In this document: positions 18,563 to 29,580 of the stretch, piece after piece
How the letters are laid out: every line of letters starts with the position of its first letter
Position numbering within the stretch: the stretch's first letter is position 1
Assembly (NCBI RefSeq): GCF_025024155.1
Contig: NW_026251732.1
Coordinates: forward strand, 1 to 64,000
DNA: 64,000 nucleotides
Source of the DNA: Gamsiella multidivaricata
Lineage: Eukaryota > Mortierellomycota > Mortierellomycetes > Mortierellales > Mortierellaceae
Direction: 5' to 3'
The notes under the pieces: generated by a model
Seen by the model: the letters and a program-made list of their open reading frames with translations, nothing else
What the model was told of the DNA's origin: nothing
The model's database searches: none
Made by a program: the position numbers and the translations under genes

Positions 18563-20683
18563 TTAATACAAATACAACGGAGGGCAGTACCCATTGGTCC
18601 GGCCCTTATCCTGCACCGTCAGCTCAGGCCACGCCTGCGCAAGGAGATTCTGAAATCGAGTCTTCCCTGGTGAGCTGGTCTTCAGTAAGGAAATGCGTGC
18701 CAGCCTTGGCCAGGCGCGCTTCATCCACTCGATCTCCTGGATCCACATATCGTCGATCCAGCCAGTAACTGCGACATGTTCCAGATCCCTGAGCGACGCC
18801 AGCTCCTCCATCCCGCCCTCAATAGTCCAGGGCAATCCAATCTGGACATGATCCACCTTCTCGACATGCTCGCCGCTCAGGTCCAAGTGTCTCAGCCTTG
18901 TCAGCTTCGCAAGTTGGTTCCTGAACGCATCAAAGACGCGTTGGTTGGAATCCTGCTGACATTGTTGCGATTGCTGTTGCAGGTGATGCTGATATTGGAA
19001 ATTCAGCTGCGGCGGCTGTTGATATGTTTGCTGCTGCTGTGCTCCTTCAGCAAGCCCTGCTTTGTTGGCTGATGTGACCCCACATGGTGCTGACGTAGTC
19101 TTTGTAGAGTCATAGAACAGAACGGGGTAATCCTGCAGTCCTGTCGATTCCGGTACTGCGCTCGAATCCAGACAAACGTATATCGATAGCCTCTCCAGTT
19201 TGTGACACACCCACCCGTTCTTGCAGCTCTTGCGTGCCATGTCACCGCTATCGCTCTCGTTCCCGTTCTCGCCCGTGCTATCGTCGGCCGTATGAGGCAC
19301 AAGGTCGCCTACCCACATCATAATCTCAGGTGCATAAAAATTCACCAAATTTGGACAGTTTGTCAAGATCAGCCTGATATCGTGGGCCGAAATTCCCGAA
19401 AAACACGCGAGCCTGATACTTTCGAGGTACGTTCCTTGCGCAGCAACAACATTAGCAATTAGTCTGGACTCGATCTCGTAGTCCGCGAACGACACAATCC
19501 GCAGTGCTCGCGGGATCTCGAACAGGGTGCAGGTTGCGACATGGCTCTCGGTCCGGTTGCAGATCAGCTTCTCGAGCCGTGGTGCATTCCAGAGTACTTG
19601 TGGGTAATGGCGATGGTGGTGAGGAGAAAAAGACGGGAAGGGAGCCGTGGGCGGGTATAATGGATGAGATCGCCTGAAGTTGACTTGACTGAACGAGATA
19701 TCGAGCACCAACAACTCTGGGGCTTCAATCTGCAGTTCTTCCAACTGAAACGAGGCGTGCGTGACAGCAAAGACCCTGAGTTGCCGAAAGTCCAGTTTAG
19801 ATGGCCTGAACATCGATTCTGTAGATGTCGTTGCTGTTAATGTTGCTGCTGGCTTCAAGTGCTGTTGTCCATGGTTTGTTGAGCTGTGTCCTGTCGCTTG
19901 ATGCTGCTGATCCTGATCCTCCCGTGGGCCTACAGCCATCCCTGTGCTCCTCTTGACAATCAACTTTGAAAACCGGAGGAATTTCAGACTTGACGAGTTC
20001 TCTATCAACATGTTGAGGTCCTCTGGCGTCACCTCCCATTTGCTGAGGTGCATCATAACCAAATTGGTCTGAAGCCGACACAACTGGTTTGCGAAGCGAA
20101 TTCGGTGGTATACCGACATATCGTCCCAGCTCTCGGTCAGGCTATGCAACCTTGGGTTCAGCTCGATCAAACGGATGCAGGCGTCTGTCGACTGAAGGCA
20201 CCAAAAGTCGTCGTTCTCCATGTCATATTGGTCAGTGCCCACGGTAAGAACCTTGTATTTTGGAACCAGCTCATGCACCCGCTTACGAAACAGCAATGAA
20301 GGGTGGATATCGAGCGACAGGAGGTTGCTGCAGAACGATTCCGGCTCCACTGACAATTGATATCTTCTCAAGAGTCCTTGTGTTGAATGGGTATTAAAGG
20401 AAACAGCAGTGGATTTGCGCGGATCAACATACAGAGCGAAACTCGCTAGAGTGAGATGCATGGGTTCCATAAGAACGACGTGGCGAAAGAGATGAGCATG
20501 CTGGCGCAACGTTTCCTTGGAGAGAAAGCGGAGGGTGACCTCGTCAAGCCGGATGTTCCGATACAACAGGGGCTTGAAGTCGCGATACCATGCATGGCAG
20601 ACTGCTGTACAGGCGAGGATATCACGGGTGGCCAGGAAGTAACCGATATGGACCCTGAGTTCTGGCAGCTTCAGAGGGTGCAT
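18563..20683 (-). CDS. F-box/LRR protein
   Basis: Single exon, 706 residues. Residues 3-50 (LKLPELRVHIGYFLATRDIL, then AVCHAWYRDFKPLLYRNI) form the F-box. Leucine-rich-repeat-like blocks run from about 100 to 480, with a Q/H/T-rich break near 260-290. A glutamine-rich stretch (about 545-600, TYQQPPQ...LQQQSQQCQQ) precedes the last repeats. The C-terminus carries ELASLRDLEHVAVTGWIDD and WMKRAWPRL, the closing motif shared with the gene at 29765 and the relic at 5528. Expected role: substrate adaptor of an SCF ubiquitin ligase. The neighbour at 20880 is on the same strand but belongs to another F-box subfamily. Confidence 0.8.
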   Translation of the reverse strand: MHPLKLPELRVHIGYFLATRDILACTAVCHAWYRDFKPLLYRNIRLDEVTLRFLSKETLRQHAHLFRHVVLMEPMHLTLASFALYVDPRKSTAVSFNTHSTQGLLRRYQLSVEPESFCSNLLSLDIHPSLLFRKRVHELVPKYKVLTVGTDQYDMENDDFWCLQSTDACIRLIELNPRLHSLTESWDDMSVYHRIRFANQLCRLQTNLVMMHLSKWEVTPEDLNMLIENSSSLKFLRFSKLIVKRSTGMAVGPREDQDQQHQATGHSSTNHGQQHLKPAATLTATTSTESMFRPSKLDFRQLRVFAVTHASFQLEELQIEAPELLVLDISFSQVNFRRSHPLYPPTAPFPSFSPHHHRHYPQVLWNAPRLEKLICNRTESHVATCTLFEIPRALRIVSFADYEIESRLIANVVAAQGTYLESIRLACFSGISAHDIRLILTNCPNLVNFYAPEIMMWVGDLVPHTADDSTGENGNESDSGDMARKSCKNGWVCHKLERLSIYVCLDSSAVPESTGLQDYPVLFYDSTKTTSAPCGVTSANKAGLAEGAQQQQTYQQPPQLNFQYQHHLQQQSQQCQQDSNQRVFDAFRNQLAKLTRLRHLDLSGEHVEKVDHVQIGLPWTIEGGMEELASLRDLEHVAVTGWIDDMWIQEIEWMKRAWPRLARISLLKTSSPGKTRFQNLLAQAWPELTVQDKGRTNGYCPPLYLY

Positions 20684-20879
20684 GGTGCTCGAGATGATGA
20701 GAGGTGGTGCATGGGATCGCGAATCCGTTGATGAACGAGTCCATGTGGGCGTTCCTGTCTTTGTACACGTGCGGCTAAACTAATTTCCTGATGCTCCTAT
20801 TGCCCCTATTGCAATAAATAAGATCCAGCTGGAGAGACACAGAGGAAGCGATCGTCGTTTTATTCATCCTCGTATGCCA

Positions 20880-22205
20880 TCAGTGGCATTTCTTATACGT
20901 GGCTCGATTCAGTGTGATCACCTTGAGCTGCTCGAATCCCTCTGCGAGTTCGAAAAGTGCCTCCAGAGCCGCCCTATTGTGCTCGAGCTTTTCTTTCTGC
21001 ACCCTCCAGCCTCGAATCGACGTCCTGGCCAATGTCTTCGTTGTCTCACCATCCGGAGGCGACAGCGTTAGGTCTCCGATCTTCATATTGCAAACCGTCG
21101 CCCAGTTACCCCTGAACGCCAAACTCTTCAAGAGCCCAGGGTTCTTCCAGATCGTTGTATCCATAACTTCGCCCACATCCCAATGCCCATACCAGTTTTC
21201 GTACTCAAACTCTTCCAATCGACTGCACGTTCGTAGGATATCCACCAGTGAGGATGTAGGATTCTTCCGCATGGTGCTATTGCGGACACTCAGGCTCTTG
21301 AGTGTATCACCATGCTGTTTGATCGCGCTCTGTACAGCCTTGGGCATCTCCCTCAGCCTCATATCCAGTTCCTTGATCCCCTGCCTATGGCTACTGAGAA
21401 TCTCTGCGAATTGTGTCTCATGCGCTAAGACAACAGTCGTGGACCAGTTGACAAGCCGAGGACAGGCCCCAGAACGGAATAATACCTTCAGACTTTCGAC
21501 TGACGCATCCGACACTGCGTCCACCTCGATGGTTTCCAGATTTGGGCAGATCAGTGGTATTCGATCGAGCAGTCGACCCGGGTCGCCTCTGAGGCCCAAC
21601 GTCTTGAGCTTCGGAAATCCGACTTGTCCTTGACACGCAACTCCAAAGACATTGACGGATAGAGTCAGTGATTCCAGAGTGGGCGGAATCAGTCGCAGCA
21701 CATTGGGGAAGGATATATGGTCCATCTGGTCATAAAGGTCACCTCCGAACGACAGATGTAGACGTCTCAATTGCTTTAGAGAAACGAAGATGGTTTCGTC
21801 GAGGGCCACAGGGATGCGCGTAACCAAGACGAATTCCTGCAGATTTGGATTCAATCTGGCAAGGTCCATCGCTCTGTAGCTGCCAAACGCATGCAGTTCG
21901 ATGAGTTGTCTGTAAGGAGGCACCGTGTCCACGAAGAAATCATCCAGCTGAGAGCGATAATAGAAAACTCGTGCATGTGGCGCGTATTTGTGGAGAACAT
22001 CCAAAGGGACATCACCCATGACATATCCATCCACGGTGTGCCAAAAGACCGGGAGCAGGGTTCGACGAAAGCAGCACGAGACCGATAGGAAAGGAAGAAG
22101 ATTCCTGGGCTGGAACACGGGGTCACATTCGTCAAAGTCCCATAAAGGGATATATTGGCCAACCAGGAAAAGGATTTCTGGGATCTCGAGCGGATTCATT
22201 ACCAT
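20880..22205 (-). CDS. F-box/LRR protein of the NPLEIPEIL subfamily
   Basis: Single exon, 441 residues from the ATG at 22205 (the frame is open to 22298 but begins there with a non-ATG codon). Residues 3-60 (MNPLEIPEILFLVGQYIPLW, then LPFLSVSCCFRRTLLPVFWHTV) are the F-box; the fixed wording NPLEIPEIL and RRTLLPVFW is shared with the loci at 43108 and 54280. Leucine-rich-repeat-like segments fill the rest, including an A-x-K-x-H-G-x-T-L-x-x-L repeat near 290. The chain ends FEQLKVITLNRATYKKCH, the same ending as at 43108. Expected role: SCF adaptor; target unknown. Confidence 0.8.
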   Translation of the reverse strand: MVMNPLEIPEILFLVGQYIPLWDFDECDPVFQPRNLLPFLSVSCCFRRTLLPVFWHTVDGYVMGDVPLDVLHKYAPHARVFYYRSQLDDFFVDTVPPYRQLIELHAFGSYRAMDLARLNPNLQEFVLVTRIPVALDETIFVSLKQLRRLHLSFGGDLYDQMDHISFPNVLRLIPPTLESLTLSVNVFGVACQGQVGFPKLKTLGLRGDPGRLLDRIPLICPNLETIEVDAVSDASVESLKVLFRSGACPRLVNWSTTVVLAHETQFAEILSSHRQGIKELDMRLREMPKAVQSAIKQHGDTLKSLSVRNSTMRKNPTSSLVDILRTCSRLEEFEYENWYGHWDVGEVMDTTIWKNPGLLKSLAFRGNWATVCNMKIGDLTLSPPDGETTKTLARTSIRGWRVQKEKLEHNRAALEALFELAEGFEQLKVITLNRATYKKCH

Positions 22206-22738
22206 GGGAGGAGGTGAGATTGGTTGATGAAGGATGAGCGATGAGCGAGATCGAGGAGAGGATGCTATGCTTGCTGCCTGAGGGGTTTGTGGACACAAGT
22301 GTAACCAAACTGTCTATGGTCATAGTCCACTATTGCCATCCCCATTCACGAAGCACATGTGTGCATCCCTTGCATCTATGCGTTATTGATCCTCGCGAGA
22401 AAAAGCGCATTGGCCACCTGGATGCGAGATTAAGATAAGCCGTTCAGACCAACCAGAGGCGACTGAGGCGTGAGGTGCAGGGCAACAGTGGCATAAATTA
22501 TCAGGATATTATTCTGAAACAGGGCCTCTTGGTGGTGCCTTAGCCCCTCATAATGCCATTGGTACGTGTCGTTCTTCCTCGTTTTTATCGCAATAAAGCT
22601 TTAACTGGGGATTGAATTGAACCTCTGAACGAGCTATTCTAAAGACGAAAAATACAGTCACATATTCAGTCACCTGCGCACCGCAAGCGCTTCCCCATGG
22701 ACAGGTCTCTCATGTTGTATTCTATACATCTCAACACC
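22206..22738. other. Intergenic DNA
   Basis: Upstream of the 441-residue F-box gene and of the transposase relic. No supported gene; no terminal inverted repeat was spotted by eye at the relic's left side. Confidence 0.4.
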
Positions 22739-23696
22739 ATGACTACAAACCTCCCCAAAAAAAGACGTTATGGGTCGCTTTCGACCCAGGCAACGACGAC
22801 AACCAAAAAACAAAAACAAACTCTTGTACACCTTCCTGCCAAGGATGACAAAAAATACACCAAGCGCGAACTTGAACTACCTTTTAGATAGTGCCAGGCG
22901 CAAGGATATGTATTCAATCCTTGTGCTTCCTATCGCCGAACAGTTCAAAATCCCAATGGCCAGGGCCTCGCACACCCTGGAGCAGCAAGTCGAATTACTG
23001 GACATACTTCATTATCTCGATGATCGGAAGGAGGACCTCCCGATCAAGCTTTCTCACAGATCTTTTGGGCGCATGGTAGGAGTCAATCTTCTGGAAGGTA
23101 GCCTTGGACGCATGCTCGAGCGAGAAGACAAATTACGTGCTGCAGCCAGGACGTACCCCACGGGCGCTCATTACATTGTCGATTACAAGAACTTAATGAT
23201 TGAGGAGGTCCTCTACCGGTGGCTGCAAGACCAGCGGAAGCAGAACGTCCCTGTCAACGGCAAGATGATCAAGAAAGCATGTACGGGTCTAGTCGATCTT
23301 CAGGACGGTTCGAGCGATACCGTGTCTGAGGCGCCACCGCCATTTTCAGCCTCGTAGTTTAATGGCTTCAAGAAACGCCATGGGATAACCTATTGCCAGC
23401 TTCATGGAGAAGCAGGGTCGGTCGACCTGGAGGCGATTGAACCGAAACTTACCGACGTCCGTCAGCTTTGCGCCCAATACACTCCGGACAACATATTCAA
23501 TTGCGACGAGATCGGCTTTTACCTGCAGGAGCTAGACGGCAAGTTTTACACAACTCTAGGGTCAAAGTCGGGCGCCAAGGCCAACAGGTGCTGCAGGGTT
23601 TCCACCCTGTTTTGCATTAATGCGTCTGGCTCCTCTCTCGCCATGGTAGACGCCAAGGGTTTGTTGAAGCCGTTGGTCATCGGTGATGCGTTGAAT
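22739..23696 (+). pseudogene. CENP-B/Tigger-like DDE transposase relic
   Basis: The N-terminus MTTNLPKKRRYGSLSTQ, with a basic nuclear-signal-like cluster, is in one frame (22739-22880). The following DNA-binding part is in another: EQQVELLDILHYLDD and SFGRMVGVNLLEGSLGRML, then MIEEVLYRWLQDQR, resemble the paired helix-turn-helix of CENP-B/Tc5-type transposases. An in-frame TAG at 23355 interrupts it just before FNGFKKRHGI. The start of the DDE catalytic domain follows (NIFNCDEIGFY, containing the first catalytic Asp), then LVIGDALN, after which the domain stops. The second and third catalytic acidic residues are absent. It is therefore frameshifted, nonsense-mutated and truncated, and abuts the Crinkler-type nuclease frame. 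Confidence 0.75.
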
Positions 23697-24663
23697 GTAT
23701 GATTGTGTTGCAATCGTCACTTATTTATTCGTGTTTTTTATAACAATTCTTGACCTTTACGACTCTGTAATGCTCTTTACTTTACGCAAAAGCATTCCAA
23801 AGGATCTTGAAAAAGATTTGGGCGTGTGTGATGACGATCATTTACGCAACATACTCAAGGTCTCCAAGTCAAATTTTAGAGGCAAGTTGACGATTTCGCT
23901 GGAGAGTCCCTCAAGGAACTTTTCTGCATGGACCTTCAATGACGTTTGCGCTGAATATAATCTCCCCGAGAGCACCGATCCCTCTCTCTCCGTGATTCCA
24001 CAATTCGCCGAGATAGAAGCCGCCATATTGGATTCCGACCTACACAAAGAAGCCCTGGATCAACTTATCAAGGAGGTGGACTTTAGGACCCATGCGCTGC
24101 AGTTAACAGGTGCAAATGATGCAACGAAATCGATAATCATGGCGTCGTTCCTAGTCGCGGCCACAAGATTGTTTGAGGAAGACTTGTTTCTTGGTCGTCG
24201 AGGGAATGGACCAGTGGACTTTTCGGTGCATTCGCGAAAGACTATGGACTATTCACTCGGTGTCACAGAAGTGAAGAAGGAAGATCTCCGTCAAGGCATG
24301 GTTCAGAACATCGTACAACTGGAAGCAACCTTGACAGCAAAGAAGCGTAAGAGGGAAAAATATGAAATGGAAGGAGAGGAAGGGCCACCATGCAAGTTGA
24401 GGTCATATGGGATTGTCACGGATACACAGAAGTGGTTTTTTCTGGAATGCACATTGGATGACGAGGAAGAGGTATCATATGGGATGGCCCAGATTCCGGA
24501 GGAGGCGAACTACCGTCTTGAGTGGCGAGGTAGCGTCCAAGTCATCTTCCAGAAGCTTGTCTGGCTTTTTTCTCGAATGCGAGACGAATTGCCGGTCCGT
24601 GATAGTTACGCCAGAAAGATGACTTCATCACCAAGCAATAAGAGGATGATACTGGATGTGTAG
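23695..24663 (+). CDS. Crinkler (CRN)-type PD-(D/E)XK nuclease domain, N-terminally truncated
   Basis: Open frame of 322 codons. The first 33 residues are hydrophobic and probably not coding; family-like sequence begins at SIPKDLEKDLG near 23790. The C-terminal domain has G-P-V-D-F-S around residue 175 and T-E-V-K-K about 17 residues later, the D...E-x-K arrangement of restriction-endonuclease-fold enzymes. The contexts RQGMVQNIVQLEA and YGIVTDTQKWFFLECT are typical of Crinkler C-terminal domains in Mortierella and Rhizophagus. The usual N-terminal ubiquitin-like header with its LFLAK/LxLFLAK region is missing. Family members act inside cells, often nuclei, and are proposed to work in inter-organism or mobile-element conflict. 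Whether this copy is expressed is unknown; a fusion to the upstream transposase relic is discussed under findings. DNA right after the stop (24700-24900) may hold further transposon remnants. Confidence 0.6.
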   Translation: MYDCVAIVTYLFVFFITILDLYDSVMLFTLRKSIPKDLEKDLGVCDDDHLRNILKVSKSNFRGKLTISLESPSRNFSAWTFNDVCAEYNLPESTDPSLSVIPQFAEIEAAILDSDLHKEALDQLIKEVDFRTHALQLTGANDATKSIIMASFLVAATRLFEEDLFLGRRGNGPVDFSVHSRKTMDYSLGVTEVKKEDLRQGMVQNIVQLEATLTAKKRKREKYEMEGEEGPPCKLRSYGIVTDTQKWFFLECTLDDEEEVSYGMAQIPEEANYRLEWRGSVQVIFQKLVWLFSRMRDELPVRDSYARKMTSSPSNKRMILDV

Positions 24664-25703
24664 GACGTTAAAAATAATGGAAGGACTTCACCGTAGTTTT
24701 TGCGAATAAATGCGACGAAGATGCAGAAGACGAAATTATCATAAGCAGCTTCCGCAAATCGTATGGTTGATGAGGAAAATGCAGTCCGAGATATCCAAGT
24801 GCGAGCTCAGACACAAGAAGCAGAAGAGCAATGGAGGCGGTAGTAGTGGTGCATGTGTACCTGAGTCTACGCTCAAGATGCAGCGTGTCTAGAGACTACG
24901 TTGTTAGGACTCTCCAGCACTCTGGATGCTGCGTGTGAGAAGGGTCTAAGCGACTTTTTTAAGAACTTTCCTCCAGCATCCAAAGCCAACGTAACGTTTT
25001 GTTTGATCCCTCAATCCCGACCCCCTCAGTCTTACCTCTCTCTCGGGACAAAATCCTGAGGGGTCTCCTGGGATGTGTCCATAGTGCAGGGAGTGAACAG
25101 TAAGATGGCAATGCGTCAGTGAGCCGAGGTCCGAAGCCATGGACAAGTCCGTGCGCACGCTGCTGCTGCTGCTGCTGGACCCTGCAACTACTGTGGCTAG
25201 AGATTCTTTTTGCTATCCTGACCAACAGTGCCGTGGAGTCGTGGGGCGGTATGAGGCAAACAAAAGAGACGACAGGGTGTTGGGAATAATGGTAGATAGA
25301 CCCTAGACTATTTCGAGAAAGTAAGCGGCGGGAACGGGAGCAGAGCAGTCCTGCGTGTGTGCGAGATAGAAGATAGAAGATAGAAAATAGAAAATAGAGA
25401 CGCATTAGTGGTATTCCATCCATGTACGTGAAAATACAAAATACAAGCACCGGTGCGGCACGTAAAACTGAGATAATGCATTCCACTGATCCAATGGATC
25501 GACTCCCATCCAAAAGGGGAGGGGGAGAGGGAAGAGGCTCCAGCGAGATCAGTCTGCGGTCGAGGTTGTGTCATTTTGGTGCAGGGATCCGAATCTCCTC
25601 TCCCTGCCGGGGTCCTCCCTCTCCCCCTCCCCAGAGACATTCCCATCTCCACTCCCTTTCCTCTTCATCTTACTCATCCTCGTCCTGCAAGCCAACTGCC
25701 CCC
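24664..25703. other. Intergenic DNA
   Basis: No supported gene. Contains a GCT-triplet run near 25161-25178, a GAAGATAGAAGATAGAAAATAG tandem stretch around 25369-25397 and CT-rich DNA leading into the TAM41 leader. Confidence 0.45.
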
Positions 25704-27855
25704 ATGCTGATCCCCTTCCTGTCAACAGTATGGACACCCACCTATGCCTCGGATGGACACCTCCTCCAATCTCGCCCTCACTGACCCCAACACCCGTCTT
25801 CTGTTTTCAACCCATACTTAGCCAACTGTCTTCGCACGCTGCCAGCACCATAGTCTTCGGTGTGCGGTCGCATGGATCCCCAAGGACATTTCCGCACCCT
25901 CACATCCTGATCATACCCGTCATCGGAGGACACTGGCGCCAATCGCCCTTTATTCCACAACCACTAACCTTGCTCGGTCATCATCAGCAGGACCGCACTC
26001 GTCTTCATCTCCCTTCGCAAATCAGAGGCGCCAGTTTCACAGCAGCGACGGTGCTCTTAACGGCAATTCTGCTGCTGCTGCTGTAGTCGATACCAGCAAT
26101 GAGCCCCAGCATCACATCCATACTAACAACCAAAGCCGCAACCCCAGCGCCAACATCGACAAGAACAACGCTGGGACAAACATCAGTCATGGAGTAACCA
26201 AGGGATCCTTTTCGGGAACGTCGCCTGTCAGACAACGTCGACCCAACTTCATCAGGGACTTTGAGGTGCCCCCAGATATGTCGAGACTGCCCCCAAAGTT
26301 CGGAGACAATCAGCACATCGACATCGACAATGAGATGTGGCAGCAACTCAAGGCCGTAGTCGATACGATCCATCACAAGGCCCCGATCAGATATGCCTTC
26401 GCATACGGATCCGGAGTCTTTGCTCAAAAGGGCTACGACGGCAAGGTAAGCAGGGTGTTGCTAGATTGGTGTTATTGGGGATCGCTGTTAAAGAGACAGG
26501 CGCAGGCTGGATCAGACAGTTTGCCATGCACACTTGCGTTGCATTTCCATTCCGTTGGACAATTGTGAGCCCAATCTTCAGTCGCTTCCAGTCCCCCACA
26601 CAAACCAAATTTCCTTTTTTTGCCGGAAAAAAAATGGCTCAACCTTTCCGCCTTTTTTTTTTTTATGGTGCAAACATACCGAACTTTGCGGGAGGGGTTC
26701 TACTAGTCCTGAGGCATTGCTTGAACAACGGTGCTGATATTCTCATTTGCATTGTTATTCAAACGGATAGAAAAAGCCCATGGTCGACTTTATTTTCGCT
26801 GTCTCGCATCCACAGCATTGGCACTCGCTCAACTTGCAGGCAAACCCGCATCATTATTCCTTCATGGGCAAGCTCGGCAGCAAGGCCGTGGCCATGACTC
26901 AGGAGCGATTTGGTGCAGGAGTTTATTTTAACCCATATGTTGAAGTAAATGGCATGGTAAGGCATAACGCTCTGGAAAAGACACCACATGATACTATAGA
27001 TACAATGCATTGGATTTCATTGCTGATGACCTATGCCTTTTTTTTTGTTTTTGTTCCAAATCATAGACGATCAAATACGGAGTCGTGTCCATCGATACCC
27101 TGTGCAATGATCTGCTAAACTGGGAGACGATGTATCTCTCTGGGCGCCTCCACAAGCCTGTAGGTCTCAACGCTGTGCAGCTTCCATACAACCATAGCTA
27201 AATGTCTTTATTAACAGTGCATCCATTTTTATTATATTTTTGAAACTTCTTTTAGGTGAAGATCTTGATTGACGATCCACGGACAAAACTCTCAAACCAA
27301 GTCAATCTGTTCAATGCTACTCGTGTCGCTTTGCTCTCGCTACCAAAGTCGTTCACCTCAGAGGAATTGTTCACCAAGATTGCGGGATTTTCGTATATGG
27401 GTGATTTTAGGATGAGCATTGGCGAGAATCCGCACAAGGTCCAAAACATTGTCCAGGCCCAGCTTGCACAGTTCCATCGTCTCTACGACCCTCTACTCGC
27501 CAACCTCAACAATGTCACTACGCTGCGCGAGGGCTTTTTGGAGCAGGACGACAGTCCGTTGGTCCGATCGCGGACATTCCAGAAACTGCCACCAAGGCTG
27601 AAGCAAGGGGTCCTGTACCGATACCACTCAGCCTTGTCCAAGGCCGGCGTGGAGATTGTCAAGGAGGAGGGAGAAGAGATCCAGTCGGTGGCGACAGCGC
27701 CTGATCTTGAGAAGTATCTGAACAAGACGGTCCATTCAATTGTTCAAATTCCAGCTTTGAGCCAGTCGATCAAGGGTATTGCTACAGCAGGTGTTGTCAA
27801 GACTACAAAGTATGGCATGGAGAAGCTAGGCAAATGGTGGAGCCGTGACAAGTAG
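25704..27855 (+). CDS. TAM41: TAM41-type mitochondrial CDP-diacylglycerol synthase
   Basis: Model: join(25704..25727, 25822..26445, 26771..26956, 27067..27159, 27256..27855), 508 residues. All introns are phase 0. TAM41 converts phosphatidic acid and CTP to CDP-diacylglycerol at the matrix side of the inner mitochondrial membrane, the first step to cardiolipin. Diagnostic blocks: APIRYAFAYGSGVF (about 195-208), MVDFIFAVSHPQHWH with its acidic metal-binding position (about 220-234), NPHHYSFMG, GAGVYFNPYVEVNG, IKYGVVSIDTLCNDL, LYLSGRLHKPVKIL and YMGDFRM. The N-terminal 150 residues are basic, Ser/Ala-rich and include RRQFHSS, as expected for a mitochondrial presequence. The first exon is the weakest part: a TAG in frame at 25819 forces either the 94-nt intron used here (GTATGG...TTAG) or a start further in. 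Intron 2 (325 nt) is long for this genome. Confidence 0.85.
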
Positions 27856-28169
27856 TATAGACAAATACAGAGCATGAGCAACAGCCGCAGCCGCATGTAT
27901 TTTTTAACAACCAAATAGACAGTAATAAATTGTCCAAGGGCAATGCTATGAATATCCGCACTACGGTATGCTCGCAAAAAGCTAGTGAGTACTGTTGTCA
28001 GAATGATGCCATCCACGGGAGGAGCCATTGAGGGCCAGTCACTGCTCTGCAAAGCGCACACACGCAGAGACACGAATTGGTCGACTGGGCTGTGCTGTGA
28101 GCGTAGCAGAGGATGGAGCAACAGGTCCATCTCTTTCACTCAATTTACCATCCTATTCTCTGATCAGCA
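27856..28169. other. Intergenic DNA between tandem genes
   Basis: AATAAA-like signal near 27921 for TAM41, then the leader of the DUF2461 gene. Nothing else seen. Confidence 0.4.
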
Positions 28170-29580
28170 ATGGCACCTTCAAGCACCACAGCAGCAACCG
28201 GTCGGCTCACCAGGGCATCCTCGCGGACATCAACAACGTCGGCATCGACAACCAAAGGCGCCGCGAAGACCGTCTCTGCCACCAAACCTAAAACAGAAAC
28301 GACAAAGAAAGCTACAGCAACCGGCAAAGGATCCAAGAGGCAGGCGGCCTCAAAAGCCGGCGCCCGTAAGCGTGTGAAGCGCGAGGAATATGACGAGGAT
28401 GAAGAAGAAGAAGAAGAAGAGAGAGAGGCAAGCGAAGCAGAGGAAGACAATGATCAAGAGGATTACAAGGATGAAGACGAGGAGAACGATGAGGACAGCG
28501 ACGCAGATGATTTTGAGGACTCCAGCTACGGTAAGAGTCGCACGCGCCAGACAACCAAAGCAGCTCCTTCGTCCAAAAAATCAAAATCAACGGCAACGAA
28601 GAAGACCTCCGCAGCCAAGCCGTCGAGGTCTTCCAGCAATCCCGATCTGCAACCAGCCGGTTACAAAAAGTTCAAGGTCTCGCCCGTTGTCATCCCCCGG
28701 CCAAAGAAGCCTGCTGCAGATGCTATCCAGCCCGAGACGCTCGAGTTCATTAGGGACCTGAAGCTCAACAATGACCGCGAATACATGGATCAGAACCTGG
28801 AGCGATGTCAACAAGCCAAGGCAGATTTTTTGGATTTCATTCGCATGGTCAAGGAAGGGCTACTGGAGGCGGATCCTGATATTCTCAACGTAGAGCCTAA
28901 GGATTCTATGATGCGAATCTAGTAAGACTACCGGCATACTTTGGCTTGTTATTGCTCTGAATTCTGCGAGTCTCTTTCTGACAATTGGATGATATTGACA
29001 TAGTCGCGACATCAGGTTTTCGAATGACAAGAGTCCCTATAAGCGTTCGTTCTCCTGCTTCTTTTCAAAAGGCGGTAAAAAGGTGCGTTGGTGCTTTGTC
29101 GTATATTCCCGATTGTTGACACGGCCCGTAGCCTACTCTGACATTACATGACTCTATTTTCACTGTCCACGCTAGTCTATCGCTGCAGGTTATTTCTTTG
29201 GCGTTTCTTCAGAAGGCGAAACGTTTGCAGGATGTGGAAAATGGGATCCCTCAGGCCCGGTGCTGGTTCGGATCCGCCAAGGCATCGTCAACCACTCGGA
29301 GCGATTTGAGGAGATCCTGAGTACAGATGCCATCAAGAAGATCACGGGCGGGAAGACTGGACTGGATGCTCTTCGGCCTGGGTCATCACAGCTCAAGACA
29401 GGGCCTGCAGGGTTCGACAAGAATCATCCGATGATCGAATACCTGAAGCGAAAGTGCTTTGCGATCGGCAGGACCTTCACGGACAAGGAGGTGGTGAGCG
29501 AGGGGTTCCTGGAGGAGGTACTGCAGACCTTTGATGCGTGTGTGGATCTGGTCCACATCCTGAACGACTGGATTGGATAG
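28170..29580 (+). CDS. DUF2461 domain protein with basic/acidic N-terminal tail
   Basis: Model: join(28170..28921, 29004..29082, 29176..29580), 411 residues, introns of 82 and 93 nt. Residues 1-150 are low-complexity: Ser/Thr/Lys-rich with KRQAAS and RKRVKRE (nuclear-localisation-like), followed by a long Glu/Asp run. The DUF2461 (TIGR02453-type) domain starts at about 190 (ETLEFIRDLKLNNDREYMDQ) and includes AKADFLDFIRMVKEGL, then MRIYRDIRFSNDKSPYKRSFS formed across the first splice junction, AAGYFFGVS and FAGCGKWDP. The restored YRDIRFSNDK motif is the family hallmark, which makes the splice model secure. Biochemical function of the family is not established. The tail suggests a nuclear location (inference). 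Confidence 0.8.

Noticed and set aside
24959..25652. Minus-strand frames before TAM41
   Set aside because: No family features; they include GCT and GATAGA simple repeats and lie opposite the TAM41 leader.
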